A DNA stretch of 64,000 nucleotides from contig NZ_JBHSJJ010000010.1 of NCBI RefSeq assembly GCF_042652345.1, forward strand, positions 154,614 through 218,613, written 5' to 3'. Origin of the DNA: Negadavirga shengliensis (GTDB lineage: Bacteria; Bacteroidota; Bacteroidia; Cytophagales; Cyclobacteriaceae). The notes beneath the pieces are model-generated. The model was not told the DNA's origin, ran no database searches, and worked only from the letters and a program-made list of their open reading frames with translations. Shown here piece after piece: positions 55,314 to 63,930 of the stretch; the stretch's first letter is position 1; every line of letters begins with the position of its first letter. Made by a program: the position numbers and the translations under genes.

Positions 55314-56732
55314 ATGAGCCAAAAAACAATCACACCGCAACGCCCCTCCGGCTCTATATGGCAGGAGCTCAAAAATGCGATCCGTGGGACTGAAGAGGAT
55401 TATACAAAAATAGGATTGAGGAAGGCCATTTTTCTTTTGGCTGTCCCTATGATCCTTGAACTGGTCATGGAATCCACCTTTGCCGTGGCGGATATCTATT
55501 TTGTCGGCCGGTTAGGAGCGTCCGCGGTTGCGACTGTGGGACTGACGGAGACTTATTTGTTTCTGCTTTATTCCATCGCCATGGGGCTATCCACGGCGGT
55601 TACCGCCATCATTGCCCGCAGGATAGGGGAAAAGAAGAAGCAGGAAGCGGGTATCACGGCTATCCAGGCCATATTTCTTGGGCTGTTGGCATCCCTGCCT
55701 TTTGCTGTGGGGGGAATTTTTTATTCCAAAGAACTTCTGGCACTCATGGGAGCGGATGAGTGGAGCCTTACCCATGGAACAGGCTATGCCCAATGGATGC
55801 TTGGGGGCAATGCCGTGATCATGCTCCTATTCGTGATCAATGCCATCTACAGGGGAGCAGGCGATGCCGCCATAGCCATGCGGGTGCTTTGGCTGGCCAA
55901 CGGGCTGAACATCATCCTGGACCCGCTCCTGATTTTCGGGTTTGGCCCCATCCCGGCTTTGGGCATAGAAGGGGCTGCCATCGCCACCAATATAGGCAGA
56001 GGAGCCGGCGTCCTCTATCAGCTGTATGTGTTATTCAGAGGAAGCAAGCATATCCGGGTAATATCATCCCAAATCACGTTGAAAAAAAGTGTGATGCTGA
56101 ACATCGCCCGAACCTCTATGGGAGGGATAGGACAGATGATTGTGGCCATGACTTCCTGGATTTTCTTGATGCGGATCCTTGCGGATATTGGCAGCGAGGC
56201 AGTAGCCGGCGCCACCATTGCCTTACGCATCATGATGTTCACCATGATGCCTGCCTGGGGATTGTCCAATGCGGCTGCCACGCTGGTGGGACAAAACCTG
56301 GGGGCCGATCAGCCCGACCGGGCAGAATCCTCCATCTGGAAGATCGGCGTCTACAATATGGTGTTTATGCTCGGTGTATCTGTCATCTATTTCTTTTACA
56401 ACGAACCCTTGATCAGGATTTTCTCCCAGGATCCCCGGGTAGTGGCCATCGGGGCTGAGTGGCTCCGCATCCTTTCCTATTCGTATTTCGTGTACGGATG
56501 GTGGATGGTAACGGTACAGGCCTTCAACGGTGCCGGCGACACCATGACCCCCACCAAAATCAACCTTGTCTTCTTTTGGTTGATACAGATTCCTTTGGCT
56601 TATTACCTTGCCATCACATGGGATTGGCAGCATTCCGGCGTTTTTTGGGCGGTCTTTTTGTCTGAGACATCCGTGGGACTGTTTACCATGTGGCTGTTCA
56701 CCAGAGGCAAATGGAAAACCATGCAGGTATAA
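55314..56732 (+). CDS. MATE-family multidrug exporter
   Basis: A 472-residue protein with twelve helices and duplicated MatE domains (MILELVMESTFAVADIYFVG and, in the second half, MGGIGQMIVAMTSWIFLMRI). It exports cationic drugs using a sodium or proton gradient. An N-terminal cytoplasmic extension of about 40 residues precedes helix 1. Followed 89 bp later by a Crp-like regulator, which may control it. Confidence 0.93.
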   Translation: MSQKTITPQRPSGSIWQELKNAIRGTEEDYTKIGLRKAIFLLAVPMILELVMESTFAVADIYFVGRLGASAVATVGLTETYLFLLYSIAMGLSTAVTAIIARRIGEKKKQEAGITAIQAIFLGLLASLPFAVGGIFYSKELLALMGADEWSLTHGTGYAQWMLGGNAVIMLLFVINAIYRGAGDAAIAMRVLWLANGLNIILDPLLIFGFGPIPALGIEGAAIATNIGRGAGVLYQLYVLFRGSKHIRVISSQITLKKSVMLNIARTSMGGIGQMIVAMTSWIFLMRILADIGSEAVAGATIALRIMMFTMMPAWGLSNAAATLVGQNLGADQPDRAESSIWKIGVYNMVFMLGVSVIYFFYNEPLIRIFSQDPRVVAIGAEWLRILSYSYFVYGWWMVTVQAFNGAGDTMTPTKINLVFFWLIQIPLAYYLAITWDWQHSGVFWAVFLSETSVGLFTMWLFTRGKWKTMQV

Positions 56733-56821
56733 GTGGCTAAAGTTTATGGTATATCTTGAACTATAAATAGTTGGTAATTTGCGAAAAACTTCATATACGT
56801 TATTATTTTTCTTTTAACTCT

Positions 56822-57403
56822 ATGGATCCTATTCAAATCCTTGTCCAACATATCCGTCAATTTATCCCCTTGGAAGATCCGGATGCCGAAAAAATCAAAA
56901 ATCATTTCATCCCCCTGTCCAAGAAGAAAAAAACCTTTCTGCTAAAGGAAAGGCAAGTCTGTCATGCGCGCTATTTTGTAGCTAAAGGCTGTCTCCGTAT
57001 GTTTTTTCTCAAAGAAAACGGTACGGAACAAATTACCCAATTCGCCATTGAGAACTGGTGGATAGCGGATTTTATGAGCCTTTCCAGGCAGCAGCCTTCC
57101 CATTTTTTTATACAAGCCATTGAAGACAGCGAGATCATACAACTTCGGGTCTCGTCTGAAGTCCCGCTGTTCCAGGCGGTTCCGTCAATGGAACGTTATT
57201 TTCGACAGGTAACGGAAAGGGCCTATGCGGCATCACAGTTCCGCATCAAATTTCTATATGACTTCTCCAGGGAAGAATTATTCCGGCATTTCATGGAGTC
57301 CTATCCTGAATTTGCCCAGAGGATCCCTCAGTACATGTTGGCCTCTTACCTGGGATTTACACCTGAATACCTCAGCGAAATCCGTAAAAGAAGCATTTCT
57401 TAA
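56822..57403 (+). CDS. Crp/Fnr-family regulator
   Basis: I start at ATG 56822; the frame is open to 56771. 193 residues: N-terminal cyclic-nucleotide-binding-like domain (FFLKENGTEQITQFAIENWW) and a C-terminal helix-turn-helix ending LASYLGFTPEYLSEIRKRS. There is no Cys cluster, so it is not an Fnr oxygen sensor. Ligand unknown. Confidence 0.85.
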   Translation: MDPIQILVQHIRQFIPLEDPDAEKIKNHFIPLSKKKKTFLLKERQVCHARYFVAKGCLRMFFLKENGTEQITQFAIENWWIADFMSLSRQQPSHFFIQAIEDSEIIQLRVSSEVPLFQAVPSMERYFRQVTERAYAASQFRIKFLYDFSREELFRHFMESYPEFAQRIPQYMLASYLGFTPEYLSEIRKRSIS

Positions 57404-57480
57404 ACCAGTTTAATTTTATTGTCCCAAGGGATACTGAATTTTGCCTCAAACAAAGCAGAAAAATACCATGAAACCGAGCA

Positions 57481-57560
57481 TGACGAAAACGTCACAAACT
57501 GGGATGATTATAAAACATGCGAGATTCCATATGGCCTATTAAAAAAAAAATTATAATCAT
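57481..57560 (+). promoter_or_regulatory. Two dyads upstream of the AhpD-like gene
   Basis: TGACG-AAAA-CGTCA (57481-57494) and a wider pair ATGATTATAA (57504-57513) / TTATAATCAT (57551-57560) separated by 37 bases; the second arm touches the start ATG at 57561. Possible regulatory sites; the Crp-like regulator upstream is a candidate. Confidence 0.4.
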
Positions 57561-58007
57561 ATGAAACAAAGGATCAGCATCAAAGACTTGGAACCCGCCG
57601 CATACAAAGCCATGTTTGGGCTTGAAAAGTACCTGGCCTCGACCAGCCTGGAAGCTAAACTGAAGCACCTGGTCAAAATCAGGGCTTCCCAGATCAACGG
57701 TTGTGCCTACTGCATCGAAATGCATTCGGAAGAAGCCCTGCAAAATGGGGAAGAGACCAAAAGGATCTTTGCCTTGGCTGCCTGGAAAGAATCCCCCCTG
57801 TTTTCCGAAGAAGAAAAGGCGGTACTGGCCATGACCGATGAAGTCAGCCTGATCGCCCAACAGGGACTAAGCGAACCGACCTACCAGATGGCCAAGCGAT
57901 TTTTCAATGACAACCAAATCGCCCAATTGATCATGCAGATCGGTACCATCAACCTGTGGAACCGGATCGCGGTGTCCACCCACATGTTTCACAAAGAACC
58001 GGTATAA
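57561..58007 (+). CDS. Carboxymuconolactone decarboxylase/AhpD-like protein
   Basis: A 148-residue AhpD-fold protein with the redox motif CAYCIEMHS (Cys48, Cys51, His55). Such proteins reduce peroxides or alkylhydroperoxides with a thiol-disulfide cycle. The fold has six helices; no signal. It ends with a strong terminator at 58018. Confidence 0.9.
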   Translation: MKQRISIKDLEPAAYKAMFGLEKYLASTSLEAKLKHLVKIRASQINGCAYCIEMHSEEALQNGEETKRIFALAAWKESPLFSEEEKAVLAMTDEVSLIAQQGLSEPTYQMAKRFFNDNQIAQLIMQIGTINLWNRIAVSTHMFHKEPV

Positions 58008-58017
58008 CCTGGAAATA

Positions 58018-58048
58018 GACCTGACAGGTTTCAAAAACCTGCCAGGTC
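58018..58048. terminator. Bidirectional terminator
   Basis: GACCTGACAGGTTT / AAACCTGCCAGGTC, a 14-bp stem with one mismatch and a 3-nt loop, followed by TTTC. It separates convergent genes ending at 58007 and 58068. Confidence 0.8.
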
Positions 58049-58067
58049 TTTCGGTTGAAGCGCTGTT

Positions 58068-58439
58068 TTAAGCCTTTGCTTCCCTGAGTTTATAACTGTA
58101 CAGATAAGAAAACGCCAACACCAATAGAATAACCAGCGGCATCAACACTGCCCCAAGAGGATCTCCTATGCTGATATGGGCAATGGCAGCGGAGATAAAG
58201 GTAATGGCAAACCCCACATATGCCCATTCTTTTATTTTTGAAGGGACAGCAGGAATTACCAGTACAAGTGCCCCCAGCACTTTAGCGATACCCAGTTCTA
58301 CCCTGAAATATCCTGGAAAGCCGATATGCTGGAAAGCTTCTATTAAGCTGGCATCGGTCAGGTAGCTGATGCCGCTAAAAAGCATCATGACACAGAGCAC
58401 GACGGTGGTTGTCCAATAAATAATTTGTTTTGATCGCAT
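58068..58439 (-). CDS. DoxX-family membrane protein
   Basis: I start at ATG 58439. The 123-residue protein has four helices: TTTVVLCVMMLFSGISYLT, VELGIAKVLGALVLVIP, WAYVGFAITFISAAIAHI and a last one before a basic tail. It is divergent from an HxlR regulator, a common pairing that suggests control by it. Function unknown; DoxX relatives take part in redox stress. Confidence 0.87.
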   Translation of the reverse strand: MRSKQIIYWTTTVVLCVMMLFSGISYLTDASLIEAFQHIGFPGYFRVELGIAKVLGALVLVIPAVPSKIKEWAYVGFAITFISAAIAHISIGDPLGAVLMPLVILLVLAFSYLYSYKLREAKA

Positions 58440-58449
58440 AGATTTGTTG

Positions 58450-58531
58450 TTTGTTAAGAATGCAAACCTATCTATATTTGCTTTACATAACATATTACTA
58501 TACTTTTATATAGCACTATACTATAGTATAG
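58450..58531 (+). promoter_or_regulatory. Promoter and palindromic operator of the HxlR gene
   Basis: TTTG at 58450-58453, 19-nt spacer, TATATTTG at 58473-58480. Downstream is the 16-bp perfect palindrome CTATACTATAGTATAG (58516-58531), 15 bp before the start codon. On the minus strand TAGGTTTG (58463-58470) may serve the divergent DoxX gene. Confidence 0.7.
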
Positions 58532-58545
58532 CAAACGAAAAAACC

Positions 58546-58932
58546 ATGGATCAGCAAGAAACGAGAGACCACCATTGTGAAGAAATGGCCGAAAAGACGC
58601 CGGAAACGTGTGCCCGGATGATGTTGCCGGTAAAGGATGCGCTGGAAGTGCTCAGCGGCAAATGGAAACTGCCCATTATTGTCTCGTTGACATTGGGGAC
58701 CAAGCGTTTCAGGCAGATAGCCCGGGATATCGGAGGGATCACAGACAAAATGCTTTCAAAAGAATTGAAAGAACTGGAGGAACATCAACTGATCAAACGG
58801 ACGGTTCATGACACTTTCCCGCCAAAAGTCGAATATGAGATCACAGAACATGGCGAATCCCTAAGCGATATGATCAAGGAATTGCGCGAATGGGGGTTAA
58901 AGCACCGTGAGAGGATCATGGGAAATCCTTGA
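58546..58932 (+). CDS. HxlR-family regulator
   Basis: I start at ATG 58546; upstream open frame overlaps the promoter. 128 residues: Cys at about 11 and 22 near the N-terminus, then the HxlR core VLSGKWKLPIIVSLTLGTKR and LKELEEHQLIKRTVHDTFPP. HxlR proteins often sense electrophiles or disulfide stress via Cys. The palindrome before it is likely its operator. Confidence 0.9.
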   Translation: MDQQETRDHHCEEMAEKTPETCARMMLPVKDALEVLSGKWKLPIIVSLTLGTKRFRQIARDIGGITDKMLSKELKELEEHQLIKRTVHDTFPPKVEYEITEHGESLSDMIKELREWGLKHRERIMGNP

Positions 58933-59089
58933 CATGTCACCGGCAAGTCTATAACCTGTATTAGGGGCTTTCATAATGCCAATTCCTTTACTCTTCTGGA
59001 AACGAAAACATAATGTCTCACGGCGGGTATGGTCATAAAACAAATCCGGAACAAACTGGACATGAATCATTCAGCCTCACCTCTCTGTA

Positions 59090-59920
59090 TTAAGCCAACA
59101 AATAAGCCTTTACTTCATCCACCACCTTTTCAGATCGGAGGTTGTGTCCCAGTCCCTTGGTGGTCATCAGCTCAGAGGTTTTCCATTCTTTGTGAAGTCT
59201 TTTGGCATACATGTAGGGAGCGTCCTTGTCTTCCTCGTCATGGACGATGAGACCGGGAACTTCCAGGTTTTTCACGAATTTCTCAGTTTCAAAATAGTTT
59301 ACCGGCTTGCCTATCCTGTTGACAAAATGATCCTCAATGATGGACATGGTTTTGGGACTCAGCTTGAGTGTCTGTTGGTAGAAGTTCACAAAATCCCTCG
59401 CTTTGCCCGGCACACCCATCGCCACTACCTTTTTTATGGGCAAATTCGAATGGTGGCCCAGCGAATACAATAAAGACATCCCTCCCAAAGAATGGGCCAC
59501 TGCCGCGTCAAAAGCTCCATGGTCTTTGACAAACTGTTGAATAAGTTCACTGTAATAAGGGACATTGATAAAATTTCCCTCACTCATCCCATGACCGGGG
59601 GCATCAAGCGCATATACCGTGAAAAGATCCAGGGGCAGGCTTGAAATATATTTCTTCCAGCGAAAAGAATGGCTTTGCCAACCATGCAAAAACAGTACCT
59701 TTTTCGGGCCATTACCCCAGCGATACAGCTGGACACGAAGTCCGTCGAAAGTAAACGGCTGCTGCTCTGCCGTCTGCAAAAATTCTAGCTGGTAGGGCTT
59801 GACCTTGGTCCTTATGGGGCGGCAGAAAAGTTCAAACCCAAACTCACCTGCCTTCCTGGGGGCAACCCATGTAATGGAATTCAAATAGAATCCCAAACTT
59901 TTTACAATCATGTTTTTCAT
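59090..59920 (-). CDS. Alpha/beta hydrolase
   Basis: A 276-residue hydrolase: oxyanion region VLFLHGWQSHSFRWKKY, nucleophile elbow AHSLGGM (Ser144), acid Asp228 or Asp231 and His259 (GLGHNL). The N-terminal 50 residues are hydrophobic-basic and could sit on the membrane. A TetR gene is upstream on the same strand and both promoters share an operator. Confidence 0.9.
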   Translation of the reverse strand: MKNMIVKSLGFYLNSITWVAPRKAGEFGFELFCRPIRTKVKPYQLEFLQTAEQQPFTFDGLRVQLYRWGNGPKKVLFLHGWQSHSFRWKKYISSLPLDLFTVYALDAPGHGMSEGNFINVPYYSELIQQFVKDHGAFDAAVAHSLGGMSLLYSLGHHSNLPIKKVVAMGVPGKARDFVNFYQQTLKLSPKTMSIIEDHFVNRIGKPVNYFETEKFVKNLEVPGLIVHDEEDKDAPYMYAKRLHKEWKTSELMTTKGLGHNLRSEKVVDEVKAYLLA

Positions 59921-59933
59921 ACACTTCTTTTTT

Positions 59934-59951
59934 AGGTACCGATCGGTATCT
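59934..59951 (-). promoter_or_regulatory. TetR operator ahead of the hydrolase
   Basis: AGGTACCGATCGGTATCT, palindromic core TACCGATCGGTA, 14 bp before the hydrolase start. It matches the site at 60566-60583 ahead of the TetR gene. Confidence 0.75.
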
Positions 59952-59967
59952 TATTGGGCAAAAAAAA

Positions 59968-60558
59968 TCATAGACTGATTTCGTCAATGATTTTGTATAA
60001 ATGTTTGAGTACCGTTTCCATGTCTTTGTTGTTTCCCCTCAGCTTACTCATCATGATTCCCCCTTCAAGGGTAGCGATGAACAGCGAGGAATAATGATCG
60101 GCATCCGTTTCCGGTTTGATCTGACCATATTTTATCCCGTTTTTTATAATGGTCCAAAGCCCCTCCTGAAGCGTCTTCATCAAAGAAAATACCCCCGCCT
60201 TCAGTCCTGCTTTGGTGTCGTCCGACTCAATAGCGGCATTCAACATGGGACACCCTCCCTCAATAAACAGGCCTTCAACATGGTCTTCATAAAAGGCACA
60301 TATGGCTTTCAACTTGTCCGGTGCATTGTCTTGTTCCTTCACCACTTTTTGAAGCCGCATCACGATTCCTTTGGCCAAATGGGCAAAGGTCTTTTCCTCC
60401 AAATCCTCCTTGTCCTGAAAATGCCTGTAGATAGCCCCTTTTGTCAGCCCGGTGGCTGTCGTAATATCACTGATCGAAGTGGCTTTATAACCCTGCACAT
60501 TGAACAGCCGTGCCGACTGCTCCAATATTTTGATTCTGGTGCCCTCCGGATCTCTCAT
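59968..60558 (-). CDS. TetR-family regulator
   Basis: A 196-residue TetR protein: TSISDITTATGLTKGAIYRHF is the helix-turn-helix. The C-terminal domain belongs to the TetR_C group with CPMLNAAIESDDT. It is upstream of the hydrolase gene on the same strand; both start regions have the same operator, so it likely represses itself and the hydrolase. Confidence 0.92.
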   Translation of the reverse strand: MRDPEGTRIKILEQSARLFNVQGYKATSISDITTATGLTKGAIYRHFQDKEDLEEKTFAHLAKGIVMRLQKVVKEQDNAPDKLKAICAFYEDHVEGLFIEGGCPMLNAAIESDDTKAGLKAGVFSLMKTLQEGLWTIIKNGIKYGQIKPETDADHYSSLFIATLEGGIMMSKLRGNNKDMETVLKHLYKIIDEISL

Positions 60559-60565
60559 GCCCCAA

Positions 60566-60583
60566 AGATACCGATTGGTATCT
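60566..60583 (-). promoter_or_regulatory. TetR operator ahead of its own gene
   Basis: AGATACCGATTGGTATCT, arms AGATACC and GGTATCT, 7 bp before the TetR start codon. Confidence 0.75.
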
Positions 60584-60942
60584 AATTTTCCAAAACATTG
60601 TTGGTCAAATTCTTCAGTATCATGTTAAGTGTAAATTGACGGAAATCTTAACGATTTTTTTATCCACTAATGCCGAACCAAGTTCCCCGAAACCAGTTCG
60701 GGGCAGGCTGAGGCAGACTGGGTCAGGTCTATGCTAATTCACTAATTACATGGAAAGAATCACCCAATTGAACGGCTTTTCAATTAAACTACCCCCTCTT
60801 CCTTCGTGCTGATCCCCCGAATCCCGTTGACCGGGTCCGGGGCAATTCGCGGACACATTGGAAACCAATGGGAGCGATCGGAAACCGGACATTTCATACT
60901 TGACTTGACACCCAGCATGATGACAGATCTACAAGCAGGTTT
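60584..60942. other. Gene-free stretch with GC-rich hairpins
   Basis: No supported gene. CCCCGAA-ACCAG-TTCGGGG (60685-60703) and a related CCCCGAATCCCGTTGACCGG (60814-60833) repeat the type at 11779. The rest is spacer. Confidence 0.5.
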
Positions 60943-61569
60943 TTATAATTCCTTTCTGATAAATAGCCCCAGATTATTGGTGAAGTCCCATATGGCGCCC
61001 TTCTGGCCCAAGGTAGCTCCCAAGCCAAACTGTATCCCCTGCGGGCTTTCCACACCCAGTCTCAACTGTTGGAAACTGTACTGGTGCCCTCTTTTGTCCA
61101 CATTGGTTTCAAAAAGCAGCATGTGAAACCACTTCCACTTTTCATTGAGTTTCGGATTCCAGAAAACAAAGCCAAAGGCCCCCTGGCTCCAAATATCCTG
61201 GACACCTGAATACTGGAGATAGGGATAGGCAGCAAAGAAGAAATTACCATTGAAAAGCTGGTAAGCCACCGCAATCTGGGGCATGAATTCATTGAACGCA
61301 AATCTTCCCACACCGGAAAACCCCCAGTTTCTGTTTAATTTGTAAGTCACGGCCTGATAAATTTCATACTCGTTCTGACTTTGGTCCTGATAATCGACTG
61401 AGAAAAAGGTGAAGTTGAACAATTCAACCTTCTTTTTGGCATCCACGTCTTCAAACCAAAAGAAGGAAAATTCCGTGGCCTTGTGCCCGCCCATAAGGTC
61501 CACAGGAATTTGCGGAAAGGCGTCAAAAAAGACAAATAAGGCGGTAAAGATGGTGATGGTGAACTTCAT
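60943..61569 (-). CDS. DUF5020-like outer membrane protein
   Basis: A 208-residue exported protein (signal about 1-19): strands such as TEFSFFWFEDVDAKKKVELF, VAYQLFNGNFFFAAYPYLQY and LRLGVESPQGIQFGLGATLG indicate a small barrel. It fits DUF5020, related to Tsx-type nucleoside channels. It is alone on this strand. A 12-bp inverted repeat lies upstream (61631). Confidence 0.72.
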   Translation of the reverse strand: MKFTITIFTALFVFFDAFPQIPVDLMGGHKATEFSFFWFEDVDAKKKVELFNFTFFSVDYQDQSQNEYEIYQAVTYKLNRNWGFSGVGRFAFNEFMPQIAVAYQLFNGNFFFAAYPYLQYSGVQDIWSQGAFGFVFWNPKLNEKWKWFHMLLFETNVDKRGHQYSFQQLRLGVESPQGIQFGLGATLGQKGAIWDFTNNLGLFIRKEL

Positions 61570-61630
61570 GATTGTTTCATTTTTGGGTTGAAAACTTTAT
61601 GGCACAAAAATGACCAATATGCGTTCAGAT

Positions 61631-61668
61631 GTACTTTTGAAAAAGGCGGAAGTACCTTTCAAAAGTAC
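61631..61668. promoter_or_regulatory. Perfect 12-bp inverted repeat
   Basis: GTACTTTTGAAA (61631-61642) and TTTCAAAAGTAC (61657-61668), 14-nt loop. It lies between the PhyH stop and the DUF5020 start on the same strand, so it could be a terminator of the first or an operator of the second. Confidence 0.55.
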
Positions 61669-61794
61669 GGAATATTAAAAATCAGAGGGCTTGTCCGGCC
61701 TTTCCGCTCGATTTTGTCATTCCGGACTGTCAATGATGATGTACCGGAAGCGTCATTGTGACCACAGCCGCAGGAAGGGTGAGGCAATCCGCCT

Positions 61795-62586
61795 CTACCC
61801 TTTCCGGTTTCCCGTTTTGCCAAGCGCCATCCTTATCGCCTTCTCCACCGGAGAATAATCTCCTGACCGTCGATACAGCTGAAATGGCCGGGAAGGATAC
61901 AAGGGAGGCTGGGCCAGGAATCTGGGCCGGGTACCGCGATTGACCTGGGCCGCATGTACCAAAAACGGATGACAAAGGTAAACCGTTCCCGCAGGCCCGG
62001 TGGCCAGCACCTCCGGGAGTTTCTCCGTGCTTCCCAGGTCAAAAGAAGACAACCCCTCTTCCCCCGCGGGTGCAAGCATTCTTGCCACTTCCAAATGTGA
62101 ACCCACCCGGATGCGGGTAGGCGCATCCAATTCTCCAACATCCGAAAACAAAAACAGCATCAGCAAAGCCCTGCCCTTGGAATGGATATTGACTTTCCAG
62201 GTGATAAAATCGTTGGGATCGGAATCCGCGCCCTGAAAACTGGCATCCACATGCCAGCCTGTATCTCCGGTATCCTCCTTTGAAGGAAAACGAACGGGGA
62301 AAGTTCCCAGGCTGTACCTTGGTTCCCACCTCCCCTTTCCCACCAGTTGGTCAAAGGCCGTGTGTAAAACCGGGGTGTTGACTGCTTGGACAAAAGGCCC
62401 TTCCGAAAAGGCCCAGAGCCAAATCACTCCCTTATTCCAAGTCGAAGGGTCATTCCTGTCACAGCCGGTAGCCTTCCACAATATGTCCCTGCATTGGCCC
62501 GCTAATTCTTCCGAAAAAGCCTTCTCGATTTTCACATACCCATCATGGATAAAATGACGGATTTGAGAATCAGTAAGTTGCTCCAT
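61795..62586 (-). CDS. Phytanoyl-CoA dioxygenase (PhyH) family protein
   Basis: A 263-residue non-heme iron oxygenase: His112-x-Asp114 (GWHVDASF), distal His206 or His211 (LCHPFLVHAAQ) and Arg220 for 2-oxoglutarate. Its product is unknown; the family hydroxylates many small molecules. The NFDLED paralogue C stops 11 bp upstream, so it is probably in the ABC-F operon. Confidence 0.9.
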   Translation of the reverse strand: MEQLTDSQIRHFIHDGYVKIEKAFSEELAGQCRDILWKATGCDRNDPSTWNKGVIWLWAFSEGPFVQAVNTPVLHTAFDQLVGKGRWEPRYSLGTFPVRFPSKEDTGDTGWHVDASFQGADSDPNDFITWKVNIHSKGRALLMLFLFSDVGELDAPTRIRVGSHLEVARMLAPAGEEGLSSFDLGSTEKLPEVLATGPAGTVYLCHPFLVHAAQVNRGTRPRFLAQPPLYPSRPFQLYRRSGDYSPVEKAIRMALGKTGNRKG

Positions 62587-62597
62587 TTTTTCAGATA

Positions 62598-62828
62598 TTA
62601 TTCTTCCAGTTCCTTGATGAAAATTCCATTTTTCCGGAGCAAATCCACTACCTGTTGGGCAATAAGGTGGTTGGACTCTACCCGTAATATCCGGTCACAA
62701 TCCTCCAGGTCAAAGTTCCACCTGCCAGTGTCCTCTACCAGCCTATCCAGTAAGGGTTTTATTTTCAAAACGGTCTCCCAGGCCTCCACTGAAGTCCGGA
62801 ACACTAAAATATTCTTACGTTTAAACAT
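62598..62828 (-). CDS. Small conserved 'NFDLED' protein, paralogue C
   Basis: I start at ATG 62828 (MFKRKNILVF); the frame is open to 62912 but that part overlaps the ABC-F gene. 76 residues: NILVFRTSVEA, LKIKPLLDRLVEDTGR, core WNFDLEDCDRILRVESNH, and end LRKNGIFIKELEE. It matches A (13999) most closely. Start overlaps the ABC-F stop by 8 bp, so the two are coupled. Confidence 0.78.
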   Translation of the reverse strand: MFKRKNILVFRTSVEAWETVLKIKPLLDRLVEDTGRWNFDLEDCDRILRVESNHLIAQQVVDLLRKNGIFIKELEE

Positions 62829-63930
62829 GGTTGTTGTCTGTGTTTTGGTGTAAAGTGATTGTTTTGTTAACACCTGCCTTTTCCAGAAAATGCAGGTCAT
62901 GGGAAATGGCAATCAACGTCCCCTGATAGGCTGCCACTGCCTCTTCCAGGATTTTCAGGTTGTCAAGATCGATGTTGTTGGTAGGCTCATCCAAGATGAT
63001 CACGTCAGGATGTTCCTGGGAGAGCGCCATACAGCAAAGCGTGAGTCTGAGCATTTCGCCTCCACTTAATACGGCACATTGCTTATTCCAACTTTCCTTC
63101 TCAAAGAGACAGTGGGTAAGGAAAGTCTTCAGTTCATGATCCAAAACCCCCTTCTTGTTCCAGCGTGCTGCCTGGTCCAAGACGGTCGCCGACCGGTCTA
63201 TTTGCTGATAATCCTGGTCAATTACCAGGATTTTTCCTGTATAAACCTCCAATTTGCCGTGAGAGGGAGCAAGTTCCCCCATCAGCAGCCTGACAAACGT
63301 AGATTTACCGGAACCGTTATTACCTCCCAATGCTACCCTGTCCCCGCTGTAAATGGTACAATCCAACGGCGTTTTCCACAGGTATTCTCCAGCACCCTCG
63401 TACTTGAAATTGACCAGATTGGCTTTGAAAAGGACTTTTCCCCGGTGCAAGAGGGAATCGCTTAGTCTGATCCTTATTTCCCTTGCCTGCTGTTCCCTGG
63501 CCCGGAGATCCTGCAGCTTGCGCTGCTCTCCCTTGAGCTTATCAAAGTGAACTTCCGTCAGTCTGGAAGCCGATCTTTCTGCATGGCTTTTCCTGGCATT
63601 GGCAAGGATTTTGGGCATAGAGCCGCTCCTTCCTTCTTTTTTCCCTCTGGCATTTGCCTTTGCCTTCCGTTGCTGTGTTTCCCTAAGCTTCAGCCGGAAT
63701 TTTTTCAGGGAATGCTCCGCATGTTCGATGCGGCTGCGCAAGGCCTGCATTTCCTCTTCCTTCCGGGCCTCATAAAAGATATAGTCTCCACCATACTTTT
63801 TAAGACCCAATTCGGAAAGCTCATAAATGACCTCGCACCGATCCAGTAATTCCCTATCATGGCTGACGACCAGCGTCAGTTCGTCTAAAAACCTTCTTGT
63901 GGGTAGAATAATCTGCCTTAAACGCTTCAT
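62821..63930 (-). CDS. ABC-F ATPase lacking most of its first domain
   Basis: A 369-residue protein. It begins in what looks like the end of ABC domain 1 (TLVVSHDRELLDRCEVIYEL), then a charged linker (about 60-155) and a complete second ABC: Walker A GGNNGSGKST, signature LSGGEMLRLT, Walker B DVIILDEPTNNIDL, H-loop ISHDLHFLE. Normal ABC-F proteins are about 520-550 residues with two sites. The missing first Walker A and signature, or a start lying outside the window, leave it in doubt. ABC-F proteins act on the ribosome. Confidence 0.75.
   Translation of the reverse strand: MKRLRQIILPTRRFLDELTLVVSHDRELLDRCEVIYELSELGLKKYGGDYIFYEARKEEEMQALRSRIEHAEHSLKKFRLKLRETQQRKAKANARGKKEGRSGSMPKILANARKSHAERSASRLTEVHFDKLKGEQRKLQDLRAREQQAREIRIRLSDSLLHRGKVLFKANLVNFKYEGAGEYLWKTPLDCTIYSGDRVALGGNNGSGKSTFVRLLMGELAPSHGKLEVYTGKILVIDQDYQQIDRSATVLDQAARWNKKGVLDHELKTFLTHCLFEKESWNKQCAVLSGGEMLRLTLCCMALSQEHPDVIILDEPTNNIDLDNLKILEEAVAAYQGTLIAISHDLHFLEKAGVNKTITLHQNTDNNHV

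Noticed and set aside
62829..62912. Longer start of the small protein C
   Set aside because: It would read inside the ABC-F gene; the two relatives start at the strand VLVF, matching ATG 62828.
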